Origin: Clostridia bacterium
Lineage (GTDB): Bacteria; Bacillota; Clostridia; Oscillospirales; CAG-272
Direction of reading: 5' to 3'
Assembly (NCBI GenBank): GCA_017461825.1
Contig: JAFTXB010000227.1
Coordinates: forward strand, 1 to 17,558
DNA length: 17,558 nucleotides
Shown here: positions 14,304 through 17,558 of the stretch, piece by piece
How positions within the stretch are numbered: the stretch's first letter is position 1
Layout: each line of letters opens with the position of its first letter
Position numbers and translations under genes: made by a program
Notes under the pieces: model-generated
The model's database searches: none
What the model saw: only the letters and a program-made list of their open reading frames with translations
What the model was told of the DNA's origin: nothing

Positions 14304-17300
14304 TCATGCTTGTTCTTCGGAAGTAGGAACATAACCCCAAACAATTTCTTTTAGGGAAGGACACCAACTCTCTACCCAACCATCTGGCTTTGAGGCAGCC
14401 TCAGCGTAAACAGTAATCTCATGCCCAAAATTCGTAAAAGCAAAGAAGCCAATCGTCGTTACATTTGCAGGAATATATAGCGTAGTCAATTCATTGCTTA
14501 TATTTTCAAATGCATTTCCCTCAATGGTACGAAGTGTGCTTGGAAGTTGGATCGATTTTAAAGCATTACAGTTATAAAACGCATAACTGCTTATCGTTTC
14601 AACCCCTTCAGGAATAACAACACTTGTGATCGAGGACTCCGAGAAAGCGTATCTGCCGATCGATATTACGGTATATCCGTCCAATCCGATCACGATATCG
14701 GTATCTGTACCGTTAAATCGGAAACCGACAACGCTCGCTTTGTTATCTTCAAGCAGTTGGTAGATAACGCCTTGTTCGTCCATTTTCATGCCTTTTACAC
14801 CGTAAACGACCGTCGCATTGTGCCCGTTCCAATACGTATTCCATGTGCTTGGCTGGCTGACTGCTTCAACGTAGATCGTTAAATTGTAATCGTTTCCAAA
14901 TGCGTATTCTTGCATAGTCGTAACTGTATCGGGAATGAATACGTATTTCAACGATTCACAACTGCTGAATGCCCAAGATCCAAGACTTTGCAAGCCATCG
15001 GGGAGGATCACTCCGATCAAGAGATTACAGCCGCTAAAAGTACTGTCTCCAATCTCGATCAGGTGCTCCTTCAATACAAGTTGTTCAATCGCTGAATAAG
15101 CAAACGCTTCATTTCCAATTGTTTTTAACGTTAAAGGCAGGCTCACTTCCTTCAAATTAGAACAAGAGTAGAACGCATATGCCCCAATAACCTCTACGCC
15201 CTCGGGAATCACGATTTTTTTGAGCGTATCGTTGTCATAAAACGCCTTTCTTGCGATCTCGGCCACGGTCACGCCCTCAATCCCCAACGTCAGCTCCTCG
15301 GCAGTACCGCTATAGGAAAGTACTACAGCGGTACCGTCATTGCGCACAGCGTAGGTCACGCCGTCCTTTACAACCAGCTCCTTGAAATCCCAAACAACAG
15401 GTCTGCTTGAATTGATCCAATTCGAGCTCCAGCCACTGGGTTTTGCCAAAGAACGAACAAAGGCCGTAATCGTTTGACAGTTTGAAAATGCCTCGCTCTC
15501 AACAGTTGTAACACTTTCGGGAATGATGATGCTTGGCAGGTTGATACAACTTCCAAATGCGTAGCTGCGAATGGTGATCAGCGTGCTCGGCAGAATAACC
15601 GTTTTCAATGCCTCACAGTCGCAGAATACATGATACGAAAGCTCGGTCACACCCTCCGGAATATTAACTTCCGTCAAAGCGTCACAGTTATAGAAGGCAT
15701 ACTGTCCGATCGCAGTCAGATTTTGAGGAAGTTCGATCGCCGCCAACTTCTTACAATTGTAGAAAGCGTGTTCTCCAATCGTCTTCAAGGTTGAAGGCAG
15801 ATTGACGGTGACAAGGTTGGTACAACCGTAAAATGCGTATTGACCGATCGATGTCACGCCCTCGGGAACCGTGATAGACGTTAAGGTCGTGTTGTCTTGG
15901 AAAATGCCATTGCCGATCTCGGTCAAGGTGTATCCCTCGATACCGAGCGTTAACTCGGTTGCCGTTCCTCTGTAAGCGACCAAAACGGCAGTGTTATCGT
16001 TGCGGATGGCATACGTAAATCCGTTTGCTTCGTCAACGACCGAATCCTTAACGTTCCAGATCACCGTGATATTGCTTTGTTTCCAACTTGCGCTCCATCC
16101 GGTAGGTCTTGAAACGGCACGGCAGAAGATCATAAGATTTGCACTATCCGAAAACGCGTAGAATTCGATGGTTGCAACGCTTTCGGGGATGATGACAGAG
16201 GTAAGCTGCTGACAACTTTGGAATGCATAGGATCCAATATATGTCACGCCGTCCGGAATATCGACCCGAACAAGACTGCTACAATTTGAGAATGCATTGG
16301 AACCAATGTACTCAAGCCCTACGGAAAGTGCAAGGGTTGCCAACTTGTTACATCCGTTAAAGGCAGAATCTTCGATCCTCTTTAGTCCACTCGGGAAGGA
16401 TACCGATGTCAGTGCGGTGCAATTTTGGAAACAACCGTACGAAATCGTTGTAAGCCCTTCGGGCAGATCGATGCTCAAAAGCTTAATACAATCTTCAAAC
16501 GCATACGAATTGATCGTCGTCACGCTATCGGGCAAAGTGATTGATGTCAATCCCGTGCAGTGATAGAATGCATAAGAGCCAATCGTGGTAAGCCCTGTTT
16601 CAAAGCTGATCGTGGTCAAGCCCGTGCAATTGGAGAATGCACGCTCGCCGACTTCTGTAAGTCCTGCACCAAAGCTGAGCGAGACAAGACCAAAGCAATC
16701 GGTAAACGCATAGCTGCCAATCGACTGCAAGGTGGTGGGCTGATTCAAGGCCTTTAAGCGCGTGCAACCGTAAAAGGCGTAGTCGCCAATTTCGGTCAAG
16801 CCCTCGGGCAAGGTCACCTTGGTCAAAGCCGTGCGGTTTTTGAACAAATCCTTACCCAAAGCCGTAACCGTATAGCCCTCAACACCGATCACAACCTCGG
16901 TCACCTTTCCGTCAAACGCCACAGCAATTGCTGTATTGTCATTGCGCAAAACATAGGTGATGCCGTAAGTCGCATCAAAATAAAAGGCTTTGAAGTTCCA
17001 AATAATTTGATGATAGAGTGGGTCGTATGCTCCTACACTAGTATGTGTCCATTTTTCATCCCATTCATCCGGACGAACGGCTTGAGGCAAATAAATTGTT
17101 GCATCCTTTGATAGACCAATCGCTTGAGTCCCGATCACAGTTACGCTTGAAGGAATAAAGAGTTCCTTTACCGATGTAAGAGCAGACAACGCATAGGACT
17201 CGATAACAAGTAAACCGTCTGGCAAAGTTATCTTTGTAATTGTTCTTGATGCATCAGATGAGAACAATCTCAAGCCAATCTTAGTAACGGTGAATCCCTC

Positions 17301-17558
17301 AACAGAAAAAATGATCTCAGTGGCATTTCCGCTATAGGAGATCGCATGTGCGGTGTTATCGTTAAACAACACATATGTAATGCCCAGTGCATCGGTGTGG
17401 AAGTCCTTGAAGTTCCAAATAATGTCATCCGTGTTTCTGTTATGCCAACCTTGATCGTAGTTTTCGGTAGCCTCTGCACGTTTGACGTAAATATTCTGCA
17501 CATTGATTGAGTGAAATGCCGCGTGTCCAATGGAAGTCACGTTTGCAGGAATGATCAA
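14304..17558 (-). CDS. Giant BspA-type leucine-rich-repeat protein, 5' end outside window
   Basis: The 3' 1084 codons of a longer gene; the edge codon is TTG inside a repeat, so the true start lies to the right. About 30 repeats of roughly 23 residues follow the BspA/TpLRR pattern (LTSITLPDSVTTINSYAFEDC). They are grouped in blocks. Each block opens with a header of the form GITYVLRNDNTA-...-GYTV (residues 59, 199, 513, 733, 930) and ends with a linker such as SRPTGWSASW-...-IWNVK. Blocks hold about 3, 11, 7, 6 and 4 repeats. The C terminus (VPTSEEQA) has no LPxTG, membrane helix or cell-wall module. The family often mediates binding, and localisation depends on the unseen N terminus. The next gene, a cytoplasmic protease, starts within 10 bases. 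Base composition varies widely along it. Confidence 0.93.
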   Translation of the reverse strand: MIIPANVTSIGHAAFHSINVQNIYVKRAEATENYDQGWHNRNTDDIIWNFKDFHTDALGITYVLFNDNTAHAISYSGNATEIIFSVEGFTVTKIGLRLFSSDASRTITKITLPDGLLVIESYALSALTSVKELFIPSSVTVIGTQAIGLSKDATIYLPQAVRPDEWDEKWTHTSVGAYDPLYHQIIWNFKAFYFDATYGITYVLRNDNTAIAVAFDGKVTEVVIGVEGYTVTALGKDLFKNRTALTKVTLPEGLTEIGDYAFYGCTRLKALNQPTTLQSIGSYAFTDCFGLVSLSFGAGLTEVGERAFSNCTGLTTISFETGLTTIGSYAFYHCTGLTSITLPDSVTTINSYAFEDCIKLLSIDLPEGLTTISYGCFQNCTALTSVSFPSGLKRIEDSAFNGCNKLATLALSVGLEYIGSNAFSNCSSLVRVDIPDGVTYIGSYAFQSCQQLTSVIIPESVATIEFYAFSDSANLMIFCRAVSRPTGWSASWKQSNITVIWNVKDSVVDEANGFTYAIRNDNTAVLVAYRGTATELTLGIEGYTLTEIGNGIFQDNTTLTSITVPEGVTSIGQYAFYGCTNLVTVNLPSTLKTIGEHAFYNCKKLAAIELPQNLTAIGQYAFYNCDALTEVNIPEGVTELSYHVFCDCEALKTVILPSTLITIRSYAFGSCINLPSIIIPESVTTVESEAFSNCQTITAFVRSLAKPSGWSSNWINSSRPVVWDFKELVVKDGVTYAVRNDGTAVVLSYSGTAEELTLGIEGVTVAEIARKAFYDNDTLKKIVIPEGVEVIGAYAFYSCSNLKEVSLPLTLKTIGNEAFAYSAIEQLVLKEHLIEIGDSTFSGCNLLIGVILPDGLQSLGSWAFSSCESLKYVFIPDTVTTMQEYAFGNDYNLTIYVEAVSQPSTWNTYWNGHNATVVYGVKGMKMDEQGVIYQLLEDNKASVVGFRFNGTDTDIVIGLDGYTVISIGRYAFSESSITSVVIPEGVETISSYAFYNCNALKSIQLPSTLRTIEGNAFENISNELTTLYIPANVTTIGFFAFTNFGHEITVYAEAASKPDGWVESWCPSLKEIVWGYVPTSEEQA

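Noticed and set aside
13656..14354. A 232-codon plus-strand frame opposite the protease
   Set aside because: The minus-strand protein has an intact catalytic triad and zinc ribbon; the plus frame is Arg/Leu/His-rich noise and runs across the LRR-protease junction.
14304..17558. Regular short repeats that could suggest a CRISPR array or satellite DNA
   Set aside because: The periodicity is about 69 bases, in frame and degenerate at DNA level. It encodes 23-residue leucine-rich repeats, with no identical direct repeats separated by unique spacers.

Overview
The window looks like chromosome from an anaerobic Firmicute of the class Clostridia, probably a gut-type fermenter. The evidence is membrane-anchored RNase Y, strict AGGAGG-type ribosome binding sites, several near-consensus sigma-A promoters with 17-base spacers, a pyruvate formate-lyase/activase pair, a DegV protein, and a very long BspA-type leucine-rich-repeat gene. 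I saw no phage, transposase, CRISPR, tRNA or rRNA. Assignment below class is not possible from this sequence alone.

Layout. (1) 12-1231, plus strand: a two-gene repair/housekeeping unit, an AlkD-like DNA glycosylase and a Nudix hydrolase overlapping by ATGA. (2) 1244-3133, plus: a promoter, a possible 18-codon leader ORF, a cytoplasmic GH2 glycosidase and a bidirectional terminator. (3) 3158-3225: an intergenic stretch of three consecutive hairpins with no assigned role. (4) 3235-6687, minus: rny under its own promoter, and upstream of it the nagA / two-TM protein pair under another promoter. (5) 6792-7331, plus: a hypothetical protein divergent from nagA. (6) 7404-10892, plus: a consensus promoter, a ZTP (pfl-motif) riboswitch with an overlapping intrinsic terminator, then pflB, pflA and a small membrane protein, ending in a second bidirectional terminator. 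(7) 10901-12436, minus: a DegV-family protein and an unrecognised 166-residue protein. (8) 12523-17558, minus: a glycerophosphodiester phosphodiesterase, a zinc-ribbon/trypsin-like protease with no export signal, and the 3' part of the giant LRR gene, which runs off the right edge.

How the genes work together. The clearest circuit is at 7404-10521. The aptamer senses ZTP/ZMP, which accumulate when 10-formyl-tetrahydrofolate is short. Its 3' helix shares bases with the terminator stem, so ligand binding should permit transcription of pflBA. Pfl makes formate, the one-carbon donor for 10-formyl-THF, which closes a feedback loop. NagA and the GH2 enzyme point to use of amino sugars and plant- or host-derived glycosides.

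The least explained part is the LRR gene followed immediately by the cytoplasmic zinc-ribbon protease. The repeat protein is built from large blocks with a recurring header and a recurring tryptophan-rich linker, and its base composition varies strongly along the gene. No intergenic stretch exceeds 300 bases.
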